This document shows, piece by piece, positions 1-7,828 of a DNA stretch of 44,237 nt (positions are counted from its first letter, which is position 1; every line of letters begins with the position of its first letter). Both the position numbers and the translations under genes were made by a program. The notes beneath the pieces are model-generated. The model did not search any database and was not told the DNA's origin. It was given only the letters and a program-made list of their open reading frames with translations. Source of the DNA: an uncultured Eubacteriales bacterium (GTDB taxonomy: Bacteria; Bacillota; Clostridia; Christensenellales; Aristaeellaceae); assembly GCA_902781945.1 (NCBI GenBank), contig CACZLE010000040.1, positions 1 to 44,237 of the forward strand, read 5' to 3'.

Positions 1-155
1 TCTCTTTCAGGCATAGCGTCTGCCGCAGGCAGACTGAGGATGTGCGATTCTGCGAATCGCCATCCGAAACCCGCGCTTGCCGCAGGCAGTAGCGCGGGGT
101 GTAGAACTGAAAGAGAAGGTCCCCGTCGTTTCCTTCCCCCGTCAAATTTCTGTTT
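1..155 (+). repeat. Structured dispersed repeat, copy 1 (right end only)
   Basis: The last 20 bases, CCCCCGTCAAATTTCTGTTT, match the right end of the copy at 25017-25483 and, inverted, the copy at 41950-42342. The inner part differs from both: positions 1-10 pair perfectly with 107-116 and enclose three hairpins (18-24/28-34, 44-50/54-60, and a nested one at 70-77/91-98 with 78-81/85-88). Two of these share the loop context TGCCGCAGGCA. The element probably continues upstream of the window. No open frame of interest is present. It may be a MITE-like element or a structured RNA; the function is unknown. Confidence 0.7.
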
Positions 156-165
156 CCACTTCCTG

Positions 166-194
166 TTGCCCCATCCCGCCGAATGATGTATAAT
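166..194 (+). promoter_or_regulatory. Sigma-A-type promoter of the amidohydrolase gene
   Basis: TTGCCC (166-171), a 17-base spacer and a perfect TATAAT (189-194). The -10 box lies inside the longest open frame, which shows that the start at 183 cannot be used and that translation begins at 231. Confidence 0.75.
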
Positions 195-230
195 GATCCC
201 AACGAAAGAAGCATAACAGGGGGCGAGGAC

Positions 231-1805
231 ATGAAGTGCTATCATGGGAATATCCTGACGGTGGATCAGCAGGACAGGGTTTGTCAATATCTGGTGGAGG
301 ACGGCGGACGGATCGTCTATGTGGGGGATACGCTGCCGGAAAAATTTGCCCAGGCGGAGCGCGTGGAGCTGGGGCGGCGGGCGCTGATCCCGGCCTTTGT
401 GGACACCCACCAGCATTTTGCCTCTTTTTCCACCTTCCAGGCGGGGCTGAACGTGATGGACGCGGCCTCCAATGAAGAAATCAAGGACATGATCCGGGAT
501 TTTGTGCGCCGTTCGGCGGGCAAAAAGACGCTGATCGCCTTCGGGGCCTCGCCCTATTCCGTGCGGGAGCGCCGCCTGATCAGCCGGGAGGAGCTGGACA
601 GCGTGTGCCCGGATCAGGAGATCATGGTGGTCAAATATGACGGCCATGCCTGCATCGTCAACAGCAGGCTGCTGCAAAAGATGGACGCAAAAGTGAAAAA
701 CCTGCGCGGCTATCATCCCGATACCGGCGAAATGAACCAGGAGGCTTTCTTCAAATTCTCCGATTACATCACCAATTCCCTGTCGCTGATCGAGCTGTTC
801 AGCAACATGCAGGCGGCGGTGGACTTTGAGGCCGGCCACGGCATCGGCATGGTGCACACGGTGAGCGGCGTGGGCTTCATTGCCAACCTGGATATCACCT
901 TTGAAAAGATCTTTGCCAAATCCCTGCATAACGGTTTTCAGATTCGGGTGTTTCCCCAATCGCTGAACGTAAAAGTCGCCGCCAGCCGCCATATTCCCCG
1001 CATCGGCGGGTGCTTTGAGTGCGCGCTGGACGGCTGCTTCGGCTCCCACGACGCCGCCATGAACGCCCCCTATATCGACGCGGAGGGCGGCCAGGGCGTG
1101 CTGTATTATACCGATGAAAAGGTGATCGACTTCTGCAAGGCCGCCAACCGCGCGGGCTTGCAGATCGAGATGCACGCCATCGGCGATCAGGCCTTTGACC
1201 AGGCCACCCGGGCCCTCAAGGCCGCCCTGGACGATCATCCCCGGCAGGACCACCGCCATGGCATCATCCATGATTGCCTGCCCACGGCGGCGGGCATCGA
1301 AATCTGCCGGGAGTATCACATCCAGATGCCCGTGCAGAGCGCCTTTATCAACTGGAAGCAGGAGCCGGACGAATACCTGGCCTCCATCATGGGCCCCGAG
1401 CGCCTGGCGCGGCTCAACCCTCTGCGGACCTTCCGGGATAACGGCATCGTGGTGTCCTTCGGCTCCGACGCCCCCTGCACCAGCCCCGATCCCATCCTGT
1501 GGATGGACCGCGCCGTCAATAATCCCAACCGCGGCCAGGCCGTCAGCGTGCGGGACGCCCTGCGCATGTGCACCTATAACGGCTGCTACGCCACCTTTGA
1601 CGAAAAGGACCGCGGCAGCCTGGAGACGGGCAAGATCGCCGATCTGGTCATTCTGTCTGAGAATCCCTATGCTATTCCTGCCGAGAATATCGGGAATCTG
1701 AAAGTGGAAAAGCTGATCCTGGCGGGCAAAGACTACCAGAGCGCCAAGGGAGCGGTCATTCCGGGGGTGATCCGGGGCTTGACCAACGGGAGCAAGGCAT
1801 ACTGA
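231..1805 (+). CDS. Amidohydrolase family protein (YtcJ-like)
   Basis: A 524-residue cytoplasmic metal-dependent hydrolase of the amidohydrolase superfamily (Amidohydro_3/YtcJ type), expected to cleave C-N bonds of amides or cyclic amides; the substrate cannot be told. The metal-binding DTHQH motif lies near residues 56-60, a central EMHAIGDQA segment supplies a further histidine, and FGSDAPCTSPDP near residue 410 carries the catalytic aspartate. The C-terminal KIADLVILSENPY segment is typical of the small beta-sandwich domain of the family. The ATG at 231 is chosen over 183 because the earlier start lies upstream of the -10 box, and a G-rich ribosome site precedes 231. The gene is monocistronic, ending at a hairpin shared with a convergent toxin gene. 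Confidence 0.85.
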   Translation: MKCYHGNILTVDQQDRVCQYLVEDGGRIVYVGDTLPEKFAQAERVELGRRALIPAFVDTHQHFASFSTFQAGLNVMDAASNEEIKDMIRDFVRRSAGKKTLIAFGASPYSVRERRLISREELDSVCPDQEIMVVKYDGHACIVNSRLLQKMDAKVKNLRGYHPDTGEMNQEAFFKFSDYITNSLSLIELFSNMQAAVDFEAGHGIGMVHTVSGVGFIANLDITFEKIFAKSLHNGFQIRVFPQSLNVKVAASRHIPRIGGCFECALDGCFGSHDAAMNAPYIDAEGGQGVLYYTDEKVIDFCKAANRAGLQIEMHAIGDQAFDQATRALKAALDDHPRQDHRHGIIHDCLPTAAGIEICREYHIQMPVQSAFINWKQEPDEYLASIMGPERLARLNPLRTFRDNGIVVSFGSDAPCTSPDPILWMDRAVNNPNRGQAVSVRDALRMCTYNGCYATFDEKDRGSLETGKIADLVILSENPYAIPAENIGNLKVEKLILAGKDYQSAKGAVIPGVIRGLTNGSKAY

Positions 1806-1813
1806 TGCAAAAC

Positions 1814-1851
1814 GGCCATGCCGGGAAACCTCGGCATGGCCATTCTTATTT
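1814..1851. terminator. Bidirectional terminator hairpin
   Basis: A perfect 10-bp stem (1814-1823 with 1832-1841) and 8-base loop between two convergent genes. A T-rich tract follows on the plus strand and TTTTG on the minus strand, so it can end both transcripts. It overlaps no coding sequence except near the toxin stop codon. Confidence 0.75.
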
Positions 1852-2178
1852 CGTATCTCGCATGAACCATGGAAAAAGCACGCGCATGTAATCCTGCCTT
1901 TCGTGAACGGCTCGGAGGATGTAGACTTCCTGGAATCTGATCTGATAGATTGCCAGATAATGCTCGAACACGACATATCGGTATCCGCTGTCCAATCCGC
2001 CAGGGAGATAGATCGCGTTTCCCGTTTCGGGAAAGCTCGCCAAAATCTCCGTGGCGTTTACGATTCCATCGGTTATGCGATCCGCGGCGGCAGGATTGCG
2101 AAACTGCGTTTCAATGTAATCGGCGATCTGGTACAAATCCTCCAGGAAGGCCGGAGAATAGCGCAGATCATAACGCAT
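1846..2178 (-). CDS. RelE/ParE-superfamily toxin
   Basis: A 110-residue protein with the RelE/ParE pattern: an N-terminal beta strand (YDLRYSP), two helices around DLYQIADYIE, a FPETGNAI turn, then YRYVVFEHYLAIYQI and a closing VYILRAVHERQDY. ParE members poison gyrase and RelE members cut ribosome-bound mRNA; the sequence resembles ParE slightly more, but the target cannot be decided. It overlaps the upstream antitoxin by 11 bases, implying translational coupling. It ends at the bidirectional terminator. It is the toxin half of a type II toxin-antitoxin pair. Confidence 0.85.
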   Translation of the reverse strand: MRYDLRYSPAFLEDLYQIADYIETQFRNPAAADRITDGIVNATEILASFPETGNAIYLPGGLDSGYRYVVFEHYLAIYQIRFQEVYILRAVHERQDYMRVLFPWFMRDTK

Positions 2179-2437
2179 GACGGTGCTCCTTCAGGCGCGC
2201 CTTGACCTCGTCTGCGGAAAGCCATCCCTTTTCCTCCCCGGCTTTCATTCCCTTGTTCATCTCGCACATGAATTGGAGGGCGGCCTTGGTCTGTATATAA
2301 TCTTCCTGATCCGCGATATCTATCAAGGCATAAGCGCCGTGGCCGTTGCGGGTAAGATAGACCGGCTCCCCGGGACTGACGGATTCCAGCAGCGTGGAGT
2401 AGTTGCGCAAATCCGAAATGGGCTTGATGTTGGGCAT
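2168..2437 (-). CDS. Phd/YefM-family antitoxin
   Basis: An 89-residue antitoxin with the Phd/YefM N-terminal signature (IKPISDLRNYSTLL, then GEPVYLTRNGHGAYALID), which forms the DNA-binding and dimer region. The C-terminal part, rich in charged residues, should wrap the toxin. A GTG at 2446 lies in frame but only one base after AGGAG; the ATG at 2437 has a 10-base spacing and is preferred. It has its own promoter just upstream and is followed with overlap by the toxin. Autoregulation is expected from the family, not shown here. Confidence 0.88.
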   Translation of the reverse strand: MPNIKPISDLRNYSTLLESVSPGEPVYLTRNGHGAYALIDIADQEDYIQTKAALQFMCEMNKGMKAGEEKGWLSADEVKARLKEHRHAL

Positions 2438-2464
2438 GGCGTTCACACTCCTTTCACTAAAAAC

Positions 2465-2493
2465 AGCATAGCATAATTTGATGTGAAATTCAA
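2465..2493 (-). promoter_or_regulatory. Promoter of the first toxin-antitoxin operon
   Basis: On the minus strand TTGAAT (2493-2488), a 17-base spacer and TATGCT (2470-2465), placed about 28 bases before the antitoxin ATG. It lies in the short gap after relA, so the pair can be expressed independently of the upstream operon. Confidence 0.65.
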
Positions 2494-2529
2494 CAGCAAA
2501 TTTTGCATTGTATTTTCAGCGAAGCTTCC

Positions 2530-4722
2530 TCAGCTCCCCGCCCGGAAGGCCTCGATCACGTCGGGGCGTTTCTGGATGCGGCGGAGCACCAGATCCAGCT
2601 TTTCGCGGCTTTCCACCTGCACCACCATATGGATGGTGCAGGTTTTGTTTTTGTTGATCTTGACGCTCATGGCGGTGATGGGCGCGCCGCCGTCCTGGAC
2701 AAAGACGGTCAATTCGCCCAGAAGGCTGGGGTGATCGTAGGCGATGACCTGGATGGTGGTATTGAAGCGGCCCTCGTTCTGTCCGGCCCAGGAGACGGCC
2801 ACCTTGCGCTCGGGCTCGGAATACTGGGCGTTGATGCAGTCCGCCTTGTGCACGGTGACGCCGCGGCCCCGGGTGATATAGCCCACGATGTCGTCACCGG
2901 GCACGGGGTTGCAGCACTTGGCGAAGCGCACCAGCATGCCGCTGCCCCCCTCCACATAGATGCCCTGGGTGGGCTTGCCCTGGTGGCTGGCCGGGGCGGC
3001 GCTGACCTCGGGCAGATCGGGGGGCAGCATGGGCTTGGCGGCTTCCTCCGCTTTGCGGGCCTCCTCGTAGAGACGGCTGACCACGTAGGCCGAGGCGATC
3101 ATGCCGTAGCCCACCGCGCCGTAAATGTCGTCCATTTCGGCAAAGTCGTATTTGCGAAGCAGGGGTTCGATATATTCGTGCTTTAAGAGGCTGGAAAGCT
3201 GAATGCCGCGGCGTTTGGCCTCGTGATCCACCATTTCCTTGCCCTTCTGCACGTTTTCGCCCCGCAGCTCCCGGCGGAAATACTGGCGGATCTTGCTGCG
3301 GGCGCCCTGGGTCTTGACGATCTTGAGCCAGTCCATGCTGGGGCCCTTGGCGGAGGGGGAGGTCATGATCTCCACCCGGTCGCCGGTCTCCAGCGGGGTC
3401 TCCAGGGGCACGATGCGCCCGTTCACCTTGGCGCCGATGCAGCTGTTGCCCACGGCGCTGTGCACGCGGTAGGCGAAATCCAGAGGCGTGGCCCCCCGGG
3501 GCATATCGATGATGTCGCCCTTGGGGGTGAAAATGAACACCTGCTCGGCGAAGATATCAGTTTTGAGACCGTCCACAAATTCGTGGCTGTCTCGCGTCTC
3601 GCCCTGCCAGTCCAGCACCTGGCGCAGCCAATGCAGCTTCTGGTCAAAGGCCTTGTCGTCCCCGCCTTCCTTGTAGCGCCAGTGGGCGGCGATGCCGTAT
3701 TCGGCAATGTGGTGCATTTCCCAGGTGCGGATCTGGATCTCGAAGGGGAAGGGGATTTTGCGCCCGCCGATGACCGTGGTGTGCAGGGACTGATACATGT
3801 TGTTCTTGGGGACGGAGATATAATCCTTGAACCGCCCGGGCACCTGGGTCCACAGGGTGTGGCACACGCCCAGCACGGCGTAGCAATCCGGAATGGTGTC
3901 CACCAGCACGCGAATGGCGATGAGGTCGAAGATCTGGTCGAAGGGCTTGTTCTGGATCACCATTTTGCGGTAGATGCTGTACAGGTGCTTGGGCCGCCCG
4001 GCCACCTCGTAGTGGATGCCCATGGCGTTGAGCTTTTGAGAAAGCTCCTCGATGACCAGCTTGATGTTTTCCTCGCGCTCCACCCGCTTCATGCCCACTT
4101 TTTTGACCACGTCGGCGTAGCCCTCGGGATCGATGTAGCGGAGGGAAAGGTCCTCCAGTTCGGCCTTGATGCGGTACACGCCCAGGCGGTGGGCCAGAGG
4201 GGCGTAAATATCCAGGGTTTCCCGGGCGATGGCCGCCTGGCGCTCGGGGGATTTGAATTTGAGGGTGCGCATATTGTGGAGGCGGTCCGCCAATTTGATC
4301 AGCACCACCCGGATATCCTTGCCCATGGCCAGGATCATTTTGCGCAGGGTCTCCGCCTGGCGCTCCTCCCGGTCCGTAAAGTCCAGCTGACCCAGCTTGG
4401 TCACGCCGTCCACCAGCATGGCCACCTCCTCGCCGAATTCCTGGCGGATGGTGTCCAGGGTGACGCCCTCGCAGTCCTCCACCGTGTCGTGGAGCAGGCC
4501 CGCGGCGATGGTGGGGGCGTCAATGCCGATCTCGGTCAAAATGCTGGCCACGTACACCGGATGGATGATGTAGGGCTCGCCGCTGGCACGGGTCTGGCCG
4601 CTGTGCTTTTCCTCGGCAAAGGCATAGGCGCGCTCGATCAGCTTGGGATCAGCGCCCGGGTGATAGTGGAGCATGCGGTTGATCATCTGCTCCAGGGACA
4701 TACATTCATAGGCCGTAGCCAT
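2530..4722 (-). CDS. relA: RelA/SpoT bifunctional (p)ppGpp synthetase/hydrolase
   Basis: A 730-residue long RSH enzyme that makes and degrades the stringent-response alarmones. The HD hydrolase domain is intact: SGQTRASGEPYIIHP supplies Arg and His, GLLHDTVED the HD pair (about residues 78-79) and KLADRLHNMRTL a further Asp. The synthetase domain carries RPKHLYSIYRKM, the Gram-positive type GRFKDYIS and EIQIRTWEMHHIAEYG. A TGS domain, a Cys-containing segment (KCCNPVPGDDIVGYITRGRG) and a C-terminal ACT domain follow. The start is ATG at 4722, spaced well from AAGGA; a GTG at 4731 is too close. It overlaps recJ by 17 bases as the last gene of the operon. Confidence 0.95.
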   Translation of the reverse strand: MATAYECMSLEQMINRMLHYHPGADPKLIERAYAFAEEKHSGQTRASGEPYIIHPVYVASILTEIGIDAPTIAAGLLHDTVEDCEGVTLDTIRQEFGEEVAMLVDGVTKLGQLDFTDREERQAETLRKMILAMGKDIRVVLIKLADRLHNMRTLKFKSPERQAAIARETLDIYAPLAHRLGVYRIKAELEDLSLRYIDPEGYADVVKKVGMKRVEREENIKLVIEELSQKLNAMGIHYEVAGRPKHLYSIYRKMVIQNKPFDQIFDLIAIRVLVDTIPDCYAVLGVCHTLWTQVPGRFKDYISVPKNNMYQSLHTTVIGGRKIPFPFEIQIRTWEMHHIAEYGIAAHWRYKEGGDDKAFDQKLHWLRQVLDWQGETRDSHEFVDGLKTDIFAEQVFIFTPKGDIIDMPRGATPLDFAYRVHSAVGNSCIGAKVNGRIVPLETPLETGDRVEIMTSPSAKGPSMDWLKIVKTQGARSKIRQYFRRELRGENVQKGKEMVDHEAKRRGIQLSSLLKHEYIEPLLRKYDFAEMDDIYGAVGYGMIASAYVVSRLYEEARKAEEAAKPMLPPDLPEVSAAPASHQGKPTQGIYVEGGSGMLVRFAKCCNPVPGDDIVGYITRGRGVTVHKADCINAQYSEPERKVAVSWAGQNEGRFNTTIQVIAYDHPSLLGELTVFVQDGGAPITAMSVKINKNKTCTIHMVVQVESREKLDLVLRRIQKRPDVIEAFRAGS

Positions 4723-6763
4723 GGGGTTCACTTCCTTGGATCATCTGGTACAGGGGAGACTGGCTGGGGTCGCACTTGCGGGCGGGCAAAAGCTGCAGCT
4801 GGGGACCGATCAGGTCCACGCTTTGCAGCACCGCCGCCATGGCGGCCTGGCGGGGATCCCGCAGATCGGGCCGCTGGCCGCCGCGCAAAAATACATAGAA
4901 GGCGCGCAGATCATTGACGGTAAATCGCAGGGTCCGCAGCCTGCTTTGCAGGGCGGGGCTTGGGGGCAGGACGGTGAATTCCGCCTGGGGATACAGGTCG
5001 CTGAGGCGGCAGAGCTCCTGAGCGCACAGCAGGCCGTCGCACAGGATCACCCGGCGATAGGGCCCCAGGGGCCGCAATTGATCGCAGCGGATCACCGCGT
5101 CATAGGCCGCCGGGATGGACCGCGCGCCCTCGGGCACGTCCAGGCCGGGAAAGCGATCCGCGATGCGCTGCGCCGTTTCCGCCGTGCGGCACAGGTACAG
5201 CGTGCCCTGGGCGTTCTCCGGCGCGGGCGGCTCCGCGGCCCGCAAAAAGGGTACATAATCCTTATCAATTCGGCAAAAACGAATCAATTCCTGCAAAATA
5301 TCCTGGGATTCCGCATTTTCGTCGGTGGAAAACCGGGCGCTGGCCCCGCCGATGGCCTCGATGCGGCATTCTGCCGTGGTCTTGCCGCCGAAGGTATTGG
5401 CCACGGGGGTCACGGCCAGGTCACAGTTCCCGTGCAGGGAGCCCGCCCGGCTGCCCATCTGGAAGGCGATGGCGTCCATCAGCGCGCCGCCCTGGCCCAG
5501 GGTCAGTTTGAGGTGAGCGCCCTCCGCGCCCACGGCCCGGGCGGAAAGCACCTCGGCGTCCCGCAGCAGGAACCCCGGGGCCGGGTTGCCCATGCCGAAG
5601 GGCTCCAGCATTTTGATCTGGTCGATGAGCTCCAGGGTGATGTCCGTGAGATGCAGCTCCGCGTCATAGGCGGTTTCCGGCATCAGCGGACGGCCCTGCA
5701 ATTGCTTTTCCACCGCGGCGGAAAGCTGGGCGGCCAGGGCCTCGGGGTCCGGCTCCCTGAGCGTCAGGCCCGCCGCCTGCTTGTGGCCGCCAAAGCGGGT
5801 GAACAGCTCGCGGCATTCGCTGAGGGCGGCAAACAGGTCCACCCCGCAGGCGCTGCGGGCGCTGCCAACGCAATTGTCGCCGTCCCGGCTCAGGACCACG
5901 GTGGGATAGCCGTAGCGCTCGGCCAGACGGCCCGCCACCAGGCCCACCACGCCGCTCTCCCAGCCCTGGCCCATGACCACGATGGCCCGGCGGGCGCAGA
6001 GATCCATGGATTGCACCTGCTGGTCGGCCTCCTCCAAGAGGCGGCGCTCGATGTTGCGGCGGCGGGCGTTGAGGCCGTCGGCCTGCTCGGCCAATTGCGC
6101 GGCCTTCAGAGGATCGGCGGTGGTCATCAGCTCCACGGCGATGCGGGCGGTGTCCATGCGCCCGCAGGCGTTGACCCGGGGGGCCAGCTGAAAGGCCGCC
6201 TGGGTGCCGCTGATCTCCTGGCCCGCCGGGATGCCCGAAACGCTGAGCAGCGCCCGCAGCCCCGGACGCCGGGTCACCTGCATGCGGCGCAGGCCCAGGG
6301 CCGCCAGGGCGCGGTTTTCCTTCAACAGCGGCACCATGTCCGCGATGGTGGCCAGGGCGCACAGCTCCAGGGTGGGCAATATTTTTTCCCCCGTCAGGGC
6401 ACAGGCCAGCTTGTAGGCCACCCCCGCCCCGCACAGATAGGGACAGCCCGCGCCCCGGCTGGGGTGCAGCAGGGCGTCGGCGGGGGGCAGGGTGTCCGGC
6501 GGGGTGTGGTGATCGGTGACGATGACCGCCATGCCCAGCTCCTTGGCCAGGGCCACCTCGGCTACGGAGGTGATGCCGCAGTCCACGGTGATCAGCAGCT
6601 GATGGCTTTCCGCCAGGCGGCGCACGGCGGCTTCGTTTAGGCCGTAGCCCTCGTCCTTGCGGCTGGGAATGTAGATCTCCGCCTGGCCGCCCATGCCTTG
6701 CAGCGCTTCCCACAGGATGGAGCTGGCGCATACGCCGTCGCAGTCATAGTCGCCGTAGACCAC
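4706..6763 (-). CDS. recJ: RecJ single-strand DNA exonuclease, main reading frame (5' end disrupted)
   Basis: A 685-codon frame covering most of RecJ, the 5'-to-3' single-strand exonuclease of repair and recombination. It begins inside motif I (VYGDYDCDG), with DHH motif II in VIVTDHHTPP, motif III in ATIADMVPLL and the DHHA1 signature in RFGGHKQAAGL. A C-terminal extension of the Firmicutes type follows. Normal RecJ proteins have roughly 70-80 residues before motif I. Here the gene's natural start, coupled to dnaI at 6866, lies in another frame and about 40-45 residues of the usual sequence are absent between the two frames. Translation from the in-frame GTG at 6763 has no ribosome site. Either the gene is broken or the sequence has a deletion error. 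Confidence 0.85.
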   Translation of the reverse strand: MVYGDYDCDGVCASSILWEALQGMGGQAEIYIPSRKDEGYGLNEAAVRRLAESHQLLITVDCGITSVAEVALAKELGMAVIVTDHHTPPDTLPPADALLHPSRGAGCPYLCGAGVAYKLACALTGEKILPTLELCALATIADMVPLLKENRALAALGLRRMQVTRRPGLRALLSVSGIPAGQEISGTQAAFQLAPRVNACGRMDTARIAVELMTTADPLKAAQLAEQADGLNARRRNIERRLLEEADQQVQSMDLCARRAIVVMGQGWESGVVGLVAGRLAERYGYPTVVLSRDGDNCVGSARSACGVDLFAALSECRELFTRFGGHKQAAGLTLREPDPEALAAQLSAAVEKQLQGRPLMPETAYDAELHLTDITLELIDQIKMLEPFGMGNPAPGFLLRDAEVLSARAVGAEGAHLKLTLGQGGALMDAIAFQMGSRAGSLHGNCDLAVTPVANTFGGKTTAECRIEAIGGASARFSTDENAESQDILQELIRFCRIDKDYVPFLRAAEPPAPENAQGTLYLCRTAETAQRIADRFPGLDVPEGARSIPAAYDAVIRCDQLRPLGPYRRVILCDGLLCAQELCRLSDLYPQAEFTVLPPSPALQSRLRTLRFTVNDLRAFYVFLRGGQRPDLRDPRQAAMAAVLQSVDLIGPQLQLLPARKCDPSQSPLYQMIQGSEPHGYGL

Positions 6764-6866
6764 GATGTTCGGGGGTATCGATGCCCCGCGACAACAGCAG
6801 GGAAGCGATGATGGGCGGAATGCCGGGCAGGTCGCCGGGCCGGCCCCGGGAAATGAGCCGATGCAT
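6744..6866 (-). pseudogene. recJ: recJ 5' fragment, out of frame with the rest
   Basis: A 40-codon frame starting at the ATG at 6866, which overlaps the dnaI stop by one base (TGATG) and is preceded by AAAGGA at a good distance. Its product contains PGIPPIIASLLLSRGID, the usual N-terminal RecJ block before the (missing) linker and motif I. It runs into a stop at 6744-6746. The main recJ frame resumes one frame away near 6763. Together these show a deletion plus frameshift of about 130 bases relative to a normal gene, unless this is an assembly error. Confidence 0.75.
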
Positions 6867-7816
6867 CAGCGAATGTCCTTTCCCAGAAAGCGCAGCACCT
6901 GGCAGGCCCGCTTGTCCAGCAGGCGGGAGAGGATGCGCTCGGTGTAGCGGGCTTGCAGATCGGTAAGGCTCAGATTGGTGGACAGCACGGTGCAGAGGCC
7001 CGCGTTTTGCCGTTCGTTGATCAGGTTAAAAAGCTCCTCCACGGTGACGTTGGGGATCAGCGGCTCGGTGCCCAGGTCGTCAATGAGCAGCAGATCGGTT
7101 TCGTACAGGGCGTCCAGGTCCTCCTGGGCCCGGTCAAAGATAGCCTTGCGGGCGATGCGGATCAGCTGGTTGGCCGTGAGGCACAGGGCCGGGATATCCC
7201 GCTGCCGCGCCCGGGCGTGGATGCAGCGCAGCAGGAAGGTTTTGCCCAGGCCGCTGCCGCCGTAGAGCAGCAGGTTTTTCTTTTCGGGATGGGGCAGGCT
7301 GTCCGCGTATTTTTCGCAGTAATCCCGGAATTTGAGCATCCGTCCCCGCTGGGTCTCTCCCCCGGCGTCCAGGGCGGTTTCCGGAAAGCGCCGGGGGTCG
7401 AAGGTCTCAAAGGTTTCCTCTTCCTTGAAGCTGCCGTCCTGCTCCAGCAGGGCGGCATAAAGGGCCTTGGCGCAGGTGCACAGCTGCTTTTTGCCCGTGC
7501 CCACGTAGCCCGTGTCCTCGCACAGCGCGCATTGGAACACCGGCTCCAGATAGTTTTCCGGATAGCCGTTTTCCACCAATAATTGGCGGATGCGGGCGTT
7601 CCACGCTTCCACCTTCTGGGGCAGATCCTCCTCCGCGGGCAGGGCGAAGGCGCTGTACACGCTCTTCATCACCGCCTCCCGGCGGGTGTCCATCACCTGG
7701 CCGATCTCGGGACATTTGGCGATGACCTCCGCCCGGCGGCGCTCCTCCTCCCGCTCGTTTTGGCGGCGGCGCTCGGCCAGGGTATTCATCACTTGGGCAA
7801 AAACCTGGTTGTTCAT
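6866..7816 (-). CDS. dnaI: DnaI/DnaC-type replicative helicase loader (AAA+ ATPase)
   Basis: A 316-residue AAA+ protein of the DnaC/DnaI/IstB group, expected to load the replicative helicase. The N-terminal half has an arginine- and glutamate-rich helix (about residues 15-30) and a cysteine cluster, C96/C99/C113/C115 (CALC and CTC), reminiscent of the zinc site in Bacillus DnaI. Walker A is GGSGLGKT (186-193) and Walker B DLLLIDDLG (241-249). It has a strong AAGGAG site before the ATG. It follows dnaD by 12 bases and its stop overlaps the recJ start. IstB, the transposon homologue, is unlikely because there is no transposase and the neighbours are replication genes. Confidence 0.88.
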   Translation of the reverse strand: MNNQVFAQVMNTLAERRRQNEREEERRRAEVIAKCPEIGQVMDTRREAVMKSVYSAFALPAEEDLPQKVEAWNARIRQLLVENGYPENYLEPVFQCALCEDTGYVGTGKKQLCTCAKALYAALLEQDGSFKEEETFETFDPRRFPETALDAGGETQRGRMLKFRDYCEKYADSLPHPEKKNLLLYGGSGLGKTFLLRCIHARARQRDIPALCLTANQLIRIARKAIFDRAQEDLDALYETDLLLIDDLGTEPLIPNVTVEELFNLINERQNAGLCTVLSTNLSLTDLQARYTERILSRLLDKRACQVLRFLGKDIR

Positions 7817-7828
7817 TGGCTGGTCTCC

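Noticed and set aside
1..116. Cloverleaf-like fold considered as a tRNA or tmRNA.
   Set aside because: Far too long for a tRNA, no anticodon or T-loop features, and it belongs to a repeat right end.
2460..2530. Possible terminator or regulatory RNA between relA and the first antitoxin.
   Set aside because: No stem with a T-run is visible; only the toxin-antitoxin promoter is supported.
3223..4917. Plus-strand open frame antisense to relA.
   Set aside because: The minus frame carries all RelA motifs; the antisense product is low-complexity His/Gly/Leu-rich without a domain.
6866..7816. IstB transposition helper.
   Set aside because: No transposase gene is near; the neighbours are dnaD, recJ and dnaE.
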